The notes: generated by a model from the letters alone, not told the origin. A stretch of 64,000 nt of DNA from Chryseobacterium lathyri (GCF_030812195.1 NZ_JAUSSF010000001.1:1860001-1924000); one strand, 5' to 3'; counted from the first letter of the stretch, positions 41,432 through 50,238 are shown. Made by a program: numbers and translations.

Positions 41432-42180
41432 AAAAATTAGCATTTCTGTTTTTAGCCCTGTTTACAATAGTATTCATTCAGGCACAACATCAAAAATCTA
41501 AACATATGAAAAAGAAAATTTTATTTGTCGTGACCAGTCATGACAAAAAAGGAAGTACCGGTGAAGATACCGGATATTATCTTGGCGAAGTTTCTCATCC
41601 ATGGGAAGTCCTTCACAAAGCAGGATATGAAATTGATTTTGTAAGCCCTAAAGGCGGAACCCCTCCGGTAGACGGCTTTGATTTAAAGGATCCTGTAAAT
41701 AAGGAATTCTGGGAAAACAAGAAATACAAAAATAAGATCGATCATTCTTTACAGCCTTCCCAGGTAGATCCAAACAATTACGGTGCTATATTCTATGCTG
41801 GAGGCCATGGTGCCATGTGGGATTTTGCAGACAATGTTGAGTTAGCAGGTATTGCCTCAAAGATTTATGAGAACGGCGGCATTGTAGCAGGTGTTTGCCA
41901 CGGCCCGGCCGGTCTTGTCAATATTAAACTCAACAATGGGAAGTATTTAGTAGACGGCAAAAAAATCAATGCTTTTACTAACGAGGAGGAATCTGAAGTG
42001 AAATTAACAAATGTAGTTCCTTTCCTTCTGGAAGATAAACTGAAAGAAAGAGGAGCAAAATTTGAAAAATCAGGACTTTGGCAGAATCATGTAGTGACCG
42101 ATCAGAGAGTGATCACAGGACAAAATCCTCAGTCTGCAAAAAGTGTAGGTGAAGCAATTTTGAAGGAACTTAATCAATAA
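41428..42180 (+). CDS. Exported DJ-1/PfpI-type glutamine amidotransferase domain protein
   Basis: A 250-residue protein. The signal-like N-terminus MKKLAFLFLALFTIVFIQAQ precedes a DJ-1/PfpI domain with the nucleophilic Cys in GIVAGVCHGPAGLV and the upstream Glu-like position in GYYLGEVSHPWEV. Related class-1 proteins are glyoxalase III (Hsp31) enzymes or deglycases. An internal ATG gives a cytoplasmic form, but the first start is coupled to the previous gene (ATGA overlap) and fits an export signal. It ends the operon. Confidence 0.83.
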   Translation: MKKLAFLFLALFTIVFIQAQHQKSKHMKKKILFVVTSHDKKGSTGEDTGYYLGEVSHPWEVLHKAGYEIDFVSPKGGTPPVDGFDLKDPVNKEFWENKKYKNKIDHSLQPSQVDPNNYGAIFYAGGHGAMWDFADNVELAGIASKIYENGGIVAGVCHGPAGLVNIKLNNGKYLVDGKKINAFTNEEESEVKLTNVVPFLLEDKLKERGAKFEKSGLWQNHVVTDQRVITGQNPQSAKSVGEAILKELNQ

Positions 42181-42235
42181 TCAGATTTAGTTTATTAATC
42201 TTGAATGCATAAAATTAATTATGCTGAAGCCCTAA

Positions 42236-42281
42236 ATAAAAAATCCGTTTCACTTTTATTATTGTGAGACGGATTTTTTGT
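42236..42281. terminator. Bidirectional terminator
   Basis: AAAAAATCCGTTTCAC pairs with GTGAGACGGATTTTTT (mostly perfect, 10-nt loop), between convergent gene ends at 42180 and 42304. Confidence 0.8.
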
Positions 42282-42303
42282 TGTGTAATTTTATAAGCAA
42301 AAA

Positions 42304-42747
42304 CTATTTTGGAACTTCTAAGTGAGTGCTTACTGCAATCCTGTTCCATGCATTGATCGTTACAATAGCCATAATGATCTGTGCAATCTTTGCATTATCA
42401 AAATACTGTTTTGCTTTCTGGAATGTTTCTTCTGTCAGACCTTTATCGCTGATCAGGGTAATTTCTTCTGTCATAGCCAAAAGCATCTGCTCTTCTTCTG
42501 TGAAGAAATCTTTCGCTTCTCTCCAGCCGTTAAGGATGAAAATTCTCTGAGTGGTTTCACCGTATTTAAGGGCATCTTTGGTATGCATATCAAGGCAGAA
42601 AGCACATTTGTTGATCTGTGAAGCTCTGATCTTGATTAATTCCTTCTGAATGTGGTTTAAAGAAATGGTCTGAAGGTATCCTTCCAGTCCAAGCATGGCT
42701 TTGTAAGCTGCCGAATCTACGTTGGCGATGTTTAATCTTGCGCTCAT
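42304..42747 (-). CDS. Carboxymuconolactone decarboxylase/AhpD-like protein
   Basis: A 147-residue AhpD-fold protein. The redox motif is CAFCLDMHTKDALKYG (CxxC with downstream His), the catalytic signature of alkylhydroperoxidase-type members. The N-terminus (IANVDSAAYKAMLGLEGYLQ) matches the YciW/AhpD-like subgroup. It is co-transcribed with the DoxX gene (4 bp apart). Confidence 0.88.
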   Translation of the reverse strand: MSARLNIANVDSAAYKAMLGLEGYLQTISLNHIQKELIKIRASQINKCAFCLDMHTKDALKYGETTQRIFILNGWREAKDFFTEEEQMLLAMTEEITLISDKGLTEETFQKAKQYFDNAKIAQIIMAIVTINAWNRIAVSTHLEVPK

Positions 42748-42751
42748 AATA

Positions 42752-43183
42752 TTATAATTTGTTGGTTAAATGATCTATACTTAATAAATACTTCGGCTGA
42801 ACCGCCAGTAAAAAAGCTCCTGCACAACCTACCCAGACAGAGTAATCCAGAGGAGCTTTAAATCCTAATGCCAGAGTCATCGACAAAGCAAATATGAGCA
42901 GCAGAAATGCAGCTCCGTAAGCTGCGATTCTGGTTTTCCAGCCTAAAATCAGCATCAGAGGAAAAAGTATTTCAAAAAATGTCGCAGTATAAGCAGAAAA
43001 TGTGCTTAAAATTTCCGGAAGAAAAAATGTGAGTTTCCTTGTATAGGTCTCAAAATTTGCCCAGTTTCCCCATGCAGAGTTTTTGCCCCAGAAACCTAAT
43101 CTGTCTGCCACCGCAGAAAGCATGGTCACAGCAAGGGCAAGTCTTAAAAATAATTGCGGAAACTGAATATTTTTGTCTGTCAT
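42752..43183 (-). CDS. DoxX family membrane protein
   Basis: Starting at the ATG at 43183 gives 143 residues beginning MTDKNIQFPQLFLRLALAVT. Four membrane helices are visible, with conserved charged residues between them (ADRLGFWG, FFEILFPLMLILG). DoxX proteins in such small operons are linked to oxidative and disulfide stress, and the AhpD-like partner agrees. A short in-frame extension to 43204 is less likely. Confidence 0.85.
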   Translation of the reverse strand: MTDKNIQFPQLFLRLALAVTMLSAVADRLGFWGKNSAWGNWANFETYTRKLTFFLPEILSTFSAYTATFFEILFPLMLILGWKTRIAAYGAAFLLLIFALSMTLALGFKAPLDYSVWVGCAGAFLLAVQPKYLLSIDHLTNKL

Positions 43184-43246
43184 GATATTGGTTTTGAATA
43201 ACATGACAAATCTCCGGATTATAACCGGTAAAAATCTTAAACTGGT

Positions 43247-43819
43247 TTAAGAACGTAATTTTGCTCTGATTTCACTCAGATATTCTGGAGTAAGATTCAG
43301 AAAAGAAGCAATCAGATATTGTGGGATTCTTTGAATAAACCAGGGATACAGGGTACTGAAATGAACATACAGTTCCTCCCTGGACATTTCATACAGGTAA
43401 CGGATCCGTCTCTCCGATGCTGCATAAGCTCTTTGATAGATCATCCTGAAGTACCGTTCCATAACAGGATGTTTTTCCAAAAGAAGCTCCTGCTGCTGAA
43501 GATCAATAACAATAATAGCAGAACGCTCCACTGCCTGGATAGAGAAATCTGATTTGGTCTGCCTTTCGTAAGCAAAAGTATCCGTGATCCACCAGTTTTC
43601 TATAGCAAATTCAGTAGTTTGTTCCGTTCCTTTCTCATTCACAAAAAATTTTCTCAGACAGCCTGCAGACACAAAATACATGGATCTGCATATTTCACCG
43701 CTAAGCATCAGATTCTGTTTTTTTTTCACTTCCATCTCTTTAAAAAAAGAAAATATGGAAGCATACTCTTCATCTGTGACCGTAATAAATTTATTTAAAT
43801 GTGCTTTGAAAGTATCCAT
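43247..43819 (-). CDS. Crp/Fnr family transcriptional regulator
   Basis: A 190-residue protein. The cyclic-nucleotide-type beta roll spans residues about 15-110 (MLSGEICRSMYFVSAGCLRK, EQTTEFAIENWWITDTFAYE). A C-terminal helix-turn-helix follows (YLIASFLNLTPEYLSEIRAK). The Arg and Glu residues that bind cAMP are not conserved, so the ligand is unknown. Upstream, TAAGTTTG (minus, 43844-43837) is a -7 box with about 12 nt of leader. It likely controls the DoxX/AhpD pair downstream, as is common for such regulators in flavobacteria. Confidence 0.85.
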   Translation of the reverse strand: MDTFKAHLNKFITVTDEEYASIFSFFKEMEVKKKQNLMLSGEICRSMYFVSAGCLRKFFVNEKGTEQTTEFAIENWWITDTFAYERQTKSDFSIQAVERSAIIVIDLQQQELLLEKHPVMERYFRMIYQRAYAASERRIRYLYEMSREELYVHFSTLYPWFIQRIPQYLIASFLNLTPEYLSEIRAKLRS

Positions 43820-43885
43820 CTTTGCAATTGAGTAACCAAACTTAACTTTATTTTTTTAGTTTTACAATGTCAAAAACATTAAATC

Positions 43886-44251
43886 ATGGAACTCGTTGCT
43901 AAAATTCTGATTGCCATCGTTGCACTGGAACATCTTTATATCCTGTGGATGGAAATGTTCGCCTGGGAAACCAAAGGAAAAGAAGTATTTAAAGCCGCAC
44001 TGCCGGCAGAAATGTTTAAGCCTACGAAAGGGCTTGCCGCCAATCAGGGACTGTATAATGGTTTTCTTGCTGCAGGACTGATCTGGTCTTTTTTAATTGA
44101 AGATCCCAAATGGCAGGATAATATTGCGCTGTTCTTTTTAGGATGTGTAGCTATAGCCGGAATTTATGGGGCTATTTCTGCAACAAAAAGGATATTTTTT
44201 GTACAGGCATTGCCGGCGATACTGGCCATTATTGCTGTTCTTTTAAAGTAA
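43886..44251 (+). CDS. DUF1304 membrane protein
   Basis: A 121-residue protein with four hydrophobic helices. The start LVAKILIAIVALEHLYILWM with E and H in the first helix and the MEMFAWETKGKEVF loop are diagnostic for DUF1304 (YwqN-adjacent family). Biological function is not known. It is divergent from the Crp-type regulator. Confidence 0.87.
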   Translation: MELVAKILIAIVALEHLYILWMEMFAWETKGKEVFKAALPAEMFKPTKGLAANQGLYNGFLAAGLIWSFLIEDPKWQDNIALFFLGCVAIAGIYGAISATKRIFFVQALPAILAIIAVLLK

Positions 44252-44357
44252 TTTGTCAGTGCAGTGATCGAAGAGACGAAACAGTCTCAGGAAATGAGGT
44301 ATTTGAAATTGCTTCACCAAGGTTTGCAATGGCAAATAATTTTTAAATCTTTCAATC

Positions 44358-44741
44358 TTAATTATCACTCATCGACTCTTTAATCTTCTTTCTGTGAATG
44401 ATTCCCCAATTCACAAGAGTTTCAGTTACCGGTAAAACTGATTTTCCGTATTCCGTAACAGCATAGACCACTGTAATCGGTTTGGTATCCTGAATGGTTC
44501 TTGTGATCAGAAGATTCACTTCCAGCTCTTTCAGCTCTTTGCTGAGCATTTTGGCTGAAATACCGTCAATTCCCCGTTGCAGTTTTTTGAAATGAATCTG
44601 CTGGTCGGTTCTGTTGGTCAGGTAACGTAAAATCATCAGCTTCCACTTTCCGCCCAAAACATCCAGACTGTCGCGCATGGCGAATAATTCTTCTGTGCAG
44701 CTGGCTTCTCTTTCGAGACCGTTTTCAATAATTTTTGCCAT
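44358..44741 (-). CDS. HxlR family winged-helix regulator
   Basis: Starting at the ATG at 44741 gives 127 residues beginning MAKIIENGLEREASCTEELF, with Cys15 near the N-terminus as in redox- and quinone-sensing YodB/QorR regulators. DNA-binding features are LGGKWKLMILRYL and ISAKMLSKELKELEVNLLIT. It is divergent from a quinone-oxidoreductase-like gene, the usual QorR arrangement. The inverted repeat at 44766-44784 lies against its -7 box and suggests autoregulation. Confidence 0.9.
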   Translation of the reverse strand: MAKIIENGLEREASCTEELFAMRDSLDVLGGKWKLMILRYLTNRTDQQIHFKKLQRGIDGISAKMLSKELKELEVNLLITRTIQDTKPITVVYAVTEYGKSVLPVTETLVNWGIIHRKKIKESMSDN

Positions 44742-44755
44742 AATAGTATCATTTA

Positions 44756-44815
44756 GGTAACTAGTTACCAATAGTTAACTGGTAGCAAATATAAACTATT
44801 CTCTTTCTACATTTG
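44756..44815. promoter_or_regulatory. Divergent promoter region with operator-like inverted repeats
   Basis: Minus-strand -7 TATATTTG (44793-44786) for hxlR and plus-strand -7 TACATTTG (44808-44815) for the oxidoreductase lie back to back. Beside them are TACCA-N9-TGGTA (44766-44784) and the 14-bp palindrome GGTAACTAGTTACC (44756-44769). Bound regulator would cover the hxlR start site and could affect both promoters. Confidence 0.6.
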
Positions 44816-44832
44816 TTCATCAAATTACTTTT

Positions 44833-45822
44833 ATGAAAGCCATTGCATTAAATAAAAATTTCCAGCTTGAAGATGCTGTGATAGAAAAACCTACACCTAA
44901 AAATCATGAAGTTTTAATCCGGATCAAAGCCAGCGGTTTCAATCCTATCGACTACCAGATGATTGAAAACGAGCTGGAACGGAAACTTCTCAAATCATCC
45001 ATTTTAGGCCGTGAATTATCAGGAATTGTGGTTGAAAAAGGAGCAGATGCCCATCAGTTCAACATTGGAGACGAAGTATTCTGCGGAAGCGGATCCATGG
45101 GAAGTGGCGGTACCTATACCGAATACATTGCGGTTCCAGAAGCTATTGTGGCATTTAAACCTAAAAATATTTCTTTTGAACAGGCTGCTGGCATTCCTTC
45201 TGCCGGACTTACTGCCTTACAAATTTTTAACCGTTTAAAGCTGAACCATGATGATTCTGTTCTGGTGACCGGGGCAACAGGTGGAGTCGGTTCTTTTGTA
45301 ATCAAATTTTTAATGGCTAATCATCATCAGAAAATTACAGCCACCGTCGGAAGTGAAGAAAACAGGCAGATCCTCCTTGGGCTGGGCTTAAAAAATCATC
45401 AGATCATCAGTTATAAAGAAGAAAATCTTGACGCTAAGCTGTTAAAAGCGAATGATGATAAACCTTTTGATTTTGGAATTGATCTTGTGGGAAATTATAT
45501 GTCTGAAATTACAGCAGAAGTTTTGAAAATCAACGGTACATATGCAGATGTCACCGCTCTGATCTCTAAGGATGCCCACGAAATTCTTTTCAATAAAGGA
45601 ATCGTGATCATAAATATTTCCAATTATTCCTACAGCATAAACAAAGATTATCAGTATTACAAAGGAAACTTAGAGAAAATTTCGAAACTTATAGAGAATG
45701 GAACGATCAGCCCGCCAAACCATAAAATCATAGGAGATCTTTCTCTGAATACTGTTTTAAAAGCCCATTCCATTCTTAAAAACAATCAGACTCAAGGCCA
45801 TAAACTTATTATGAAACATTAA
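44833..45822 (+). CDS. Zinc-binding alcohol dehydrogenase/quinone oxidoreductase family protein
   Basis: A 329-residue MDR protein. The GroES-like part (ASGFNPIDYQMIE, GRELSGIVVEKGADAHQFNI, GDEVFCGSGSMGSGGTYTEY) precedes the NADPH Rossmann segment LVTGATGGVGSFVIKFLMAN. The zinc-binding Cys set is absent, so it is the zinc-free quinone oxidoreductase type despite the family name. The -7 box ends about 18 bp before the ATG. It is followed 3 bp later by a cupin gene, so they form an operon under the HxlR regulator. Confidence 0.88.
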   Translation: MKAIALNKNFQLEDAVIEKPTPKNHEVLIRIKASGFNPIDYQMIENELERKLLKSSILGRELSGIVVEKGADAHQFNIGDEVFCGSGSMGSGGTYTEYIAVPEAIVAFKPKNISFEQAAGIPSAGLTALQIFNRLKLNHDDSVLVTGATGGVGSFVIKFLMANHHQKITATVGSEENRQILLGLGLKNHQIISYKEENLDAKLLKANDDKPFDFGIDLVGNYMSEITAEVLKINGTYADVTALISKDAHEILFNKGIVIINISNYSYSINKDYQYYKGNLEKISKLIENGTISPPNHKIIGDLSLNTVLKAHSILKNNQTQGHKLIMKH

Positions 45823-45825
45823 GAT

Positions 45826-46302
45826 ATGAACAAAATACCGAGACGCGTTGTCACAGGAATCAAAGACGGAAAATCTGTTATTATTGAAGACCAGCAGACA
45901 GAAAATGTAGTGGAACATCTTCCCGGCCTGATTATTTCAGACATTTGGAATACCCAGAAAATGCCGGCAGGATTAGACTTTGAGACCAGAATTCCCAATA
46001 CAGGATTTCCGCAAACCCCTAAAAACGGAACCTATTTCCGCTATGTAGTCATTCCACCGGATAAAGACTTGGGGGTAGAATTCAAAGTGGGAGCACCCCA
46101 TCCTATGATGCATCAGACACAGACTTTAGACTATATTATTATCCTTTCAGGGGAACTTTATATGGTAATGGAAGAAGAGGAAACGCTTCTCAAATCCGGA
46201 GATATTGTTATCCAGAGAGGAACCAATCATGCTTGGAGCAACAGGTCGGATGAGATGTGTATTCAGCTTGCCATTTTGATTGATGCGGAGAATTCAGTTT
46301 AA
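45826..46302 (+). CDS. Cupin domain protein
   Basis: A 158-residue single cupin. The metal-binding pattern is LDYIIILSGELYMVMEEEET, then SGDIVIQRGTNHAWSNRSDE. The first His pair is weak (HPMMHQTQTLDY), while the late His in TNHAW is kept. It is likely a metal-dependent enzyme or ligand-binding protein co-expressed with the oxidoreductase. The substrate cannot be predicted. Confidence 0.85.
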   Translation: MNKIPRRVVTGIKDGKSVIIEDQQTENVVEHLPGLIISDIWNTQKMPAGLDFETRIPNTGFPQTPKNGTYFRYVVIPPDKDLGVEFKVGAPHPMMHQTQTLDYIIILSGELYMVMEEEETLLKSGDIVIQRGTNHAWSNRSDEMCIQLAILIDAENSV

Positions 46303-46376
46303 AGCTTGAAAAATTTAAGGATTTTTCTCACAGTACAATTTAACTTTGCGGTTACGTAAACCAATAGAAAAATCAA

Positions 46377-46838
46377 CTACAAAGCAGAAATTTCCAAAAG
46401 TTTCTGCTTCATTATTTCAGGAGTCATCAGACCTTCATGATAATATACTAGCTTCTGGTCCTTATCTAAAACGATCCACAAAGGATAAACAGGCTGATCT
46501 TTATTTTTAGATAAAGCCAGTGCCAATTCATGAATCCCGGAGCTTCCATTCGGCAGATACTCAAATTCCTGTCCCAAAAAAATTATTTTTTCTTTCGTTT
46601 TCTCAGCTTCAAAATTGACCAGATAAAATTTTTCATTGATCAGATCTACGGTTTCTTTGTCCTTATTCAAAGCATGTTTCTCTATTTTACACACTGAGCA
46701 CCATTCCGTATACATATGGATTATAATCGGTTTCGGATCTTTTTTCAGGGCTGTTTCAAGATCAGAAAAAGTGCCTGTCCTCATCTGAGACAGATAAAAA
46801 CAGGGCACTGACATTAAAAATAAAATAAAAGTTTTCAT
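46377..46838 (-). CDS. Exported thioredoxin-like protein
   Basis: A 153-residue protein with a short signal (MKTFILFLMSVPCFYLS) and a thioredoxin fold with active site WCSVCK (CxxC), then PVYPLWIVLDKDQKLVYY holding the cis-Pro-like turn. It would act as a periplasmic disulfide oxidoreductase or copper/haem chaperone. Its ATG overlaps the TonB receptor stop (ATGA at 46838-46835), so it is co-translated with that receptor, whose plug carries an unusual CxxC. Confidence 0.84.
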   Translation of the reverse strand: MKTFILFLMSVPCFYLSQMRTGTFSDLETALKKDPKPIIIHMYTEWCSVCKIEKHALNKDKETVDLINEKFYLVNFEAEKTKEKIIFLGQEFEYLPNGSSGIHELALALSKNKDQPVYPLWIVLDKDQKLVYYHEGLMTPEIMKQKLLEISAL

Positions 46839-48904
46839 TTCAAAGTATATTTTATTCCCAGAAAACCTCTGATCTTTTGCATCGGTGCATATCCGTAAGC
46901 CGTATCAAAAGTATAATGATTTGGGTTGCTTACAGGATCATTCACATATTTATCAAATGGATCAAAAGGTCTCATCAAAGGATCTTTCGGGGTAAAATTG
47001 AACAGGTTTTTAATTCCGCAATACACCTCAAAGCCGGAACCGAAACTTTTTGAAACCTGGATATTGGCTAAGGAATAGAAAGGTGAATATTCCGGCCGGT
47101 AATCGTTCGGTAATACCGGAAGCCTCATCGGGCCATAGAATTGGCCTGTAAAATCTACAGTCAGGTTATTCGCAAACTTATAAGAGAGGTTGTAAGTTCC
47201 ACTCCATTTCGGGGCATGCAGCTGCTGTGATTTTTTATCATCTCCGTCAAATTTCTGATAAACGTCCAGATAGGTCACTCCTAAATTTACACTTAAAGGA
47301 AAGCTGAAACTGAAATCCACATTCAATGAAGCTCCCCTAGAAATTCCGTACCCATTAAGATTATCATAAATAATTTTATCCGGATCAGTATCAAAATCGC
47401 CTACGATCTTATTGCTGAAATAGGTATAAAATGCGGAGGCATCAAGCTGAAGCATGCGACTTCCCACGGGAATTTTCCAGATATAATTCAGATTACCGTT
47501 GACTGATCTCTCAGGCTTCAGATCCGACCGGATCACCACCTCACGAGAGCCGGTAAGGGCAGCATGGTCTTCTGTAAACAGATTGACCACCCGGAATCCT
47601 GTTCCAAAATTGAATCGCAATGTATGGTAAGGATTCGGGGAAAATTTCCATGCCAGCCTTGGGGAATGCACTTCATGATGGATTTTGTCATAATCGAAAC
47701 GGTAGCCTACCAGTAAAGTATGCCTGTCATTAATTTCCCACTGATCCTGCACAAAAGCTCCCCAGATCGGTGATTTCATCGGTGCATTGGTGATTCCGTC
47801 CCCGGATAAAGTTCCTGGGGTATTATCATCATAGAATGTTCTTTTGAAAGTAACTCCTCCTGTCAGATCATGCTTTCCAAGTTTTTTGCTCCAATAGGTT
47901 TGAGCAAAAGCCACTTTTTGCAATGCATCATACGGATTACTCCCATAAAAAGAATTCTGGTCATGATAATTATAAGAAAACTGGGTAACGATATATTCTT
48001 TTAAAGGCCATTGGTACAGTCCAAAAACTTCTGCTCTGTTGGTATAAATACTTTCTCCGTATACATCACCACTTCCACGGAAAGATCTGTTCCACTGCAT
48101 TTCACCGCCAAACCGGTCTTCGTACAAATATCTCATCGCAAAACTTGCCTGCCGATTTTCCTTTCTTTTAAAATTCCATTTATTAAAAACAGAAAACCGG
48201 CTTTGTAATGCTGCATCCGTGAAATTGTCTTTGTTCTGATCTATCTTTTCTTTAAAGCTGAAATAATTGAAGCTCAGTAAAGACGCAGCATTTTTCCCAA
48301 TATTAAATTTCGTTGAAACATCAAGATTATTTTCACTCCAGGTGCTCGTCATCAGATCTACACTTAATTTAGGAGCGGTAAGTGCATTTTTGGTAATGAT
48401 ATTAATTACTCCGCCCATTGCCTCAGAGCCGTAAATAGAAGAAGCGGGACCTTTTACCACTTCAATTCTGTCAACAAGGCTGTTGGGAATTCCACTCAAC
48501 CCGTATACTGTAGAAAGTGAGCTAACAATAGGCATTCCATCGATTAAGATCATCGTATAGGGCCCTTCCAGACCGTTGATATGAATATCACCCGTGTTAC
48601 ATACCGAACAATTGAGCTGTGGTTTTACCCCATTGACCATCGCAATAGCTTCGAAAATACTCGGAGTTGGATTTTTTTGAAAAAATTTCTGACTGTAAAC
48701 TTCTACGGCTACAGGGCTTTTTGATCTGCTGAAAGGCTTTATGGTTCCGGTAATAACAACATCTTCAATAGTACTCGTTCTGATTTTTGCTTTGGGAATT
48801 GTTGCGGAATCAGTTTTTATAGTTTGCTGTACATCCAGGCTGTCTGTTTCCTGAGAAAAACAAAAAGAAGATAAAAAAGTAACAGAAAATAGTATTCGCT
48901 TCAT
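46835..48904 (-). CDS. TonB-dependent receptor
   Basis: Starting at the ATG at 48904 gives 689 residues (MKRILFSVTFLSSFCFS signal). The plug domain (residues about 50-165) has LNCSVCNTGDIHINGLEGPY, then LIDGMPIVSSLSTVYGLSGI and VVKGPASSIYGSEAMGGVIN, followed by a 22-strand barrel ending in aromatic-rich strands (GFLGIKYTLK). The plug motif NCSVC suggests a disulfide or metal site. It imports an unidentified large ligand or metal chelate. It is co-transcribed with a thioredoxin-like gene. The -7 box lies inside a 12-bp-arm palindrome. Confidence 0.88.
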   Translation of the reverse strand: MKRILFSVTFLSSFCFSQETDSLDVQQTIKTDSATIPKAKIRTSTIEDVVITGTIKPFSRSKSPVAVEVYSQKFFQKNPTPSIFEAIAMVNGVKPQLNCSVCNTGDIHINGLEGPYTMILIDGMPIVSSLSTVYGLSGIPNSLVDRIEVVKGPASSIYGSEAMGGVINIITKNALTAPKLSVDLMTSTWSENNLDVSTKFNIGKNAASLLSFNYFSFKEKIDQNKDNFTDAALQSRFSVFNKWNFKRKENRQASFAMRYLYEDRFGGEMQWNRSFRGSGDVYGESIYTNRAEVFGLYQWPLKEYIVTQFSYNYHDQNSFYGSNPYDALQKVAFAQTYWSKKLGKHDLTGGVTFKRTFYDDNTPGTLSGDGITNAPMKSPIWGAFVQDQWEINDRHTLLVGYRFDYDKIHHEVHSPRLAWKFSPNPYHTLRFNFGTGFRVVNLFTEDHAALTGSREVVIRSDLKPERSVNGNLNYIWKIPVGSRMLQLDASAFYTYFSNKIVGDFDTDPDKIIYDNLNGYGISRGASLNVDFSFSFPLSVNLGVTYLDVYQKFDGDDKKSQQLHAPKWSGTYNLSYKFANNLTVDFTGQFYGPMRLPVLPNDYRPEYSPFYSLANIQVSKSFGSGFEVYCGIKNLFNFTPKDPLMRPFDPFDKYVNDPVSNPNHYTFDTAYGYAPMQKIRGFLGIKYTLK

Positions 48905-48910
48905 GAAATT

Positions 48911-48938
48911 ATAATTGTTAGACAAATCTAACAATTAT
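48911..48938. promoter_or_regulatory. Operator-like palindrome over the TonB receptor -7 box
   Basis: ATAATTGTTAGA-CAAA-TCTAACAATTAT is a perfect inverted repeat with 12-bp arms. Its centre holds the minus-strand -7 box TAGATTTG (48930-48923). TTAGA-N4-TCTAA resembles DtxR/MntR-type metal regulator sites, but identity of the regulator is inference. Confidence 0.6.
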
Positions 48939-48995
48939 TTTTGAATTACAAAACACCATGACAAATGTTGTTGGAATCAATTCATGAAAAATGAT

Positions 48996-49003
48996 TAAAT
49001 TTG
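48996..49003 (+). promoter_or_regulatory. -7 box of hmgA
   Basis: TAAATTTG with a possible -33 TTG at 48971-48973 (22-bp spacing). The leader to the ATG at 49026 is about 17 nt. Confidence 0.45.
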
Positions 49004-49025
49004 AGAAACTACATATAAAAGTAAA

Positions 49026-50213
49026 ATGAGATATCATCAAGCGGGTAATATCCCACAAAAAAGACATACGATTTTCAAATCGCCGGAAGATAAATTTTAC
49101 TATGAACAGCTTTTCGGAACGGAAGGCTTTCACGGAATTTCCTCACTGCTCTATCATACACACCGCCCTACACAGATCAAATCGATAGGGCCAGCGAAAG
49201 ATGTAACACCAAAGATTGCGGTGGAAAAAAACGTCGCTCCGAGAATGTTCAAGGGAATGAATGTAACACCGGAAGATGATTTCATGGACAGCAGAAAGAT
49301 CCTTCTGATGAACAATGACCTGAAAATGGGATTGGCAAAACCCAGAAAGTCTATGGATTATTTCTACAAAAATGCTGAATGTGACGAGCTTTTATACGTT
49401 CACCAGGGAACAGGAATACTGAAAACATTCGTTGGAGATCTGGAATTTGTTACCGGTGATTATCTTATCATTCCCAGAGGAACCATCTATCAGGTGGAAC
49501 TGAAATCGGATGACACCGTATTTTTTGTTCTTGAAAGCCACTCTCCTATTTACACCCCGAAAAGATACCGGAATGAATTCGGACAGCTGCTGGAACATTC
49601 GCCTTTCTGCGAAAGAGATATGATCGCGCCGGTTTTTAAAGAACCTAAAGATGAAAAAGGAGAATTTTTAATTAAAGTAAAAAAAGAAAACCAGATCACA
49701 GATTTCATCTATGCAACGCACCCGTTTGATGTTGTAGGATGGGACGGATATTTTTATCCTTATAAATTCAATATTAAAAACTTTGAGCCGATCACTGGAA
49801 GAATTCATCAACCACCACCGGTACACCAGAATTTTGAAGGCCATAATTTTGTAGTCTGCTCATTCTGCGCCAGAATGTATGACTATCATCCACTGGCTAT
49901 TCCGGCACCTTATAACCACTCGAACATTGATTCTGACGAGGTTCTGTTCTATACGGAAGGTGATTTCATGAGCCGTAATCATATTGATCTGATGGACTTT
50001 ACCCTGCACCCAGGAGGAATCGTACACGGACCTCATCCGGGAGCAATGGAGAGAAGCATCGGTAAAAAATTCACTGAGGAATATGCCGTAATGGTGGATC
50101 CTTTCCGTCCATTAAAAATTACAGAGGAAGCATTAAAAGTGGAAGATCCTTCATACAAAACCTCATGGCTGGAGGAATCCGATAAAACCATGGAAGACCG
50201 TTCTCAGGAATAA
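49026..50213 (+). CDS. hmgA: Homogentisate 1,2-dioxygenase
   Basis: A 395-residue cupin-fold iron enzyme that opens the ring of homogentisate to maleylacetoacetate. Recognisable segments are YHQAGNIPQKRHTIF at the start, EFVTGDYLIIPRGTIYQVEL, then FNFKNFEPITGRIHQPPPVH-like sequence and the metal-binding HPGGIVHGPHPGAMERS (two His ligands). Length is slightly below that of the human enzyme (445), normal for this bacterial branch. It begins the tyrosine-degradation block. Confidence 0.9.
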   Translation: MRYHQAGNIPQKRHTIFKSPEDKFYYEQLFGTEGFHGISSLLYHTHRPTQIKSIGPAKDVTPKIAVEKNVAPRMFKGMNVTPEDDFMDSRKILLMNNDLKMGLAKPRKSMDYFYKNAECDELLYVHQGTGILKTFVGDLEFVTGDYLIIPRGTIYQVELKSDDTVFFVLESHSPIYTPKRYRNEFGQLLEHSPFCERDMIAPVFKEPKDEKGEFLIKVKKENQITDFIYATHPFDVVGWDGYFYPYKFNIKNFEPITGRIHQPPPVHQNFEGHNFVVCSFCARMYDYHPLAIPAPYNHSNIDSDEVLFYTEGDFMSRNHIDLMDFTLHPGGIVHGPHPGAMERSIGKKFTEEYAVMVDPFRPLKITEEALKVEDPSYKTSWLEESDKTMEDRSQE

Positions 50214-50238
50214 AAAAATCACTCATAAAAATTTCATT

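Noticed and set aside
41428..41508. Internal ATG as the true start of the DJ-1/PfpI protein
   Set aside because: The first ATG is translationally coupled to the upstream stop and gives a good signal peptide, so the longer form is preferred, although a cytosolic second form cannot be ruled out.
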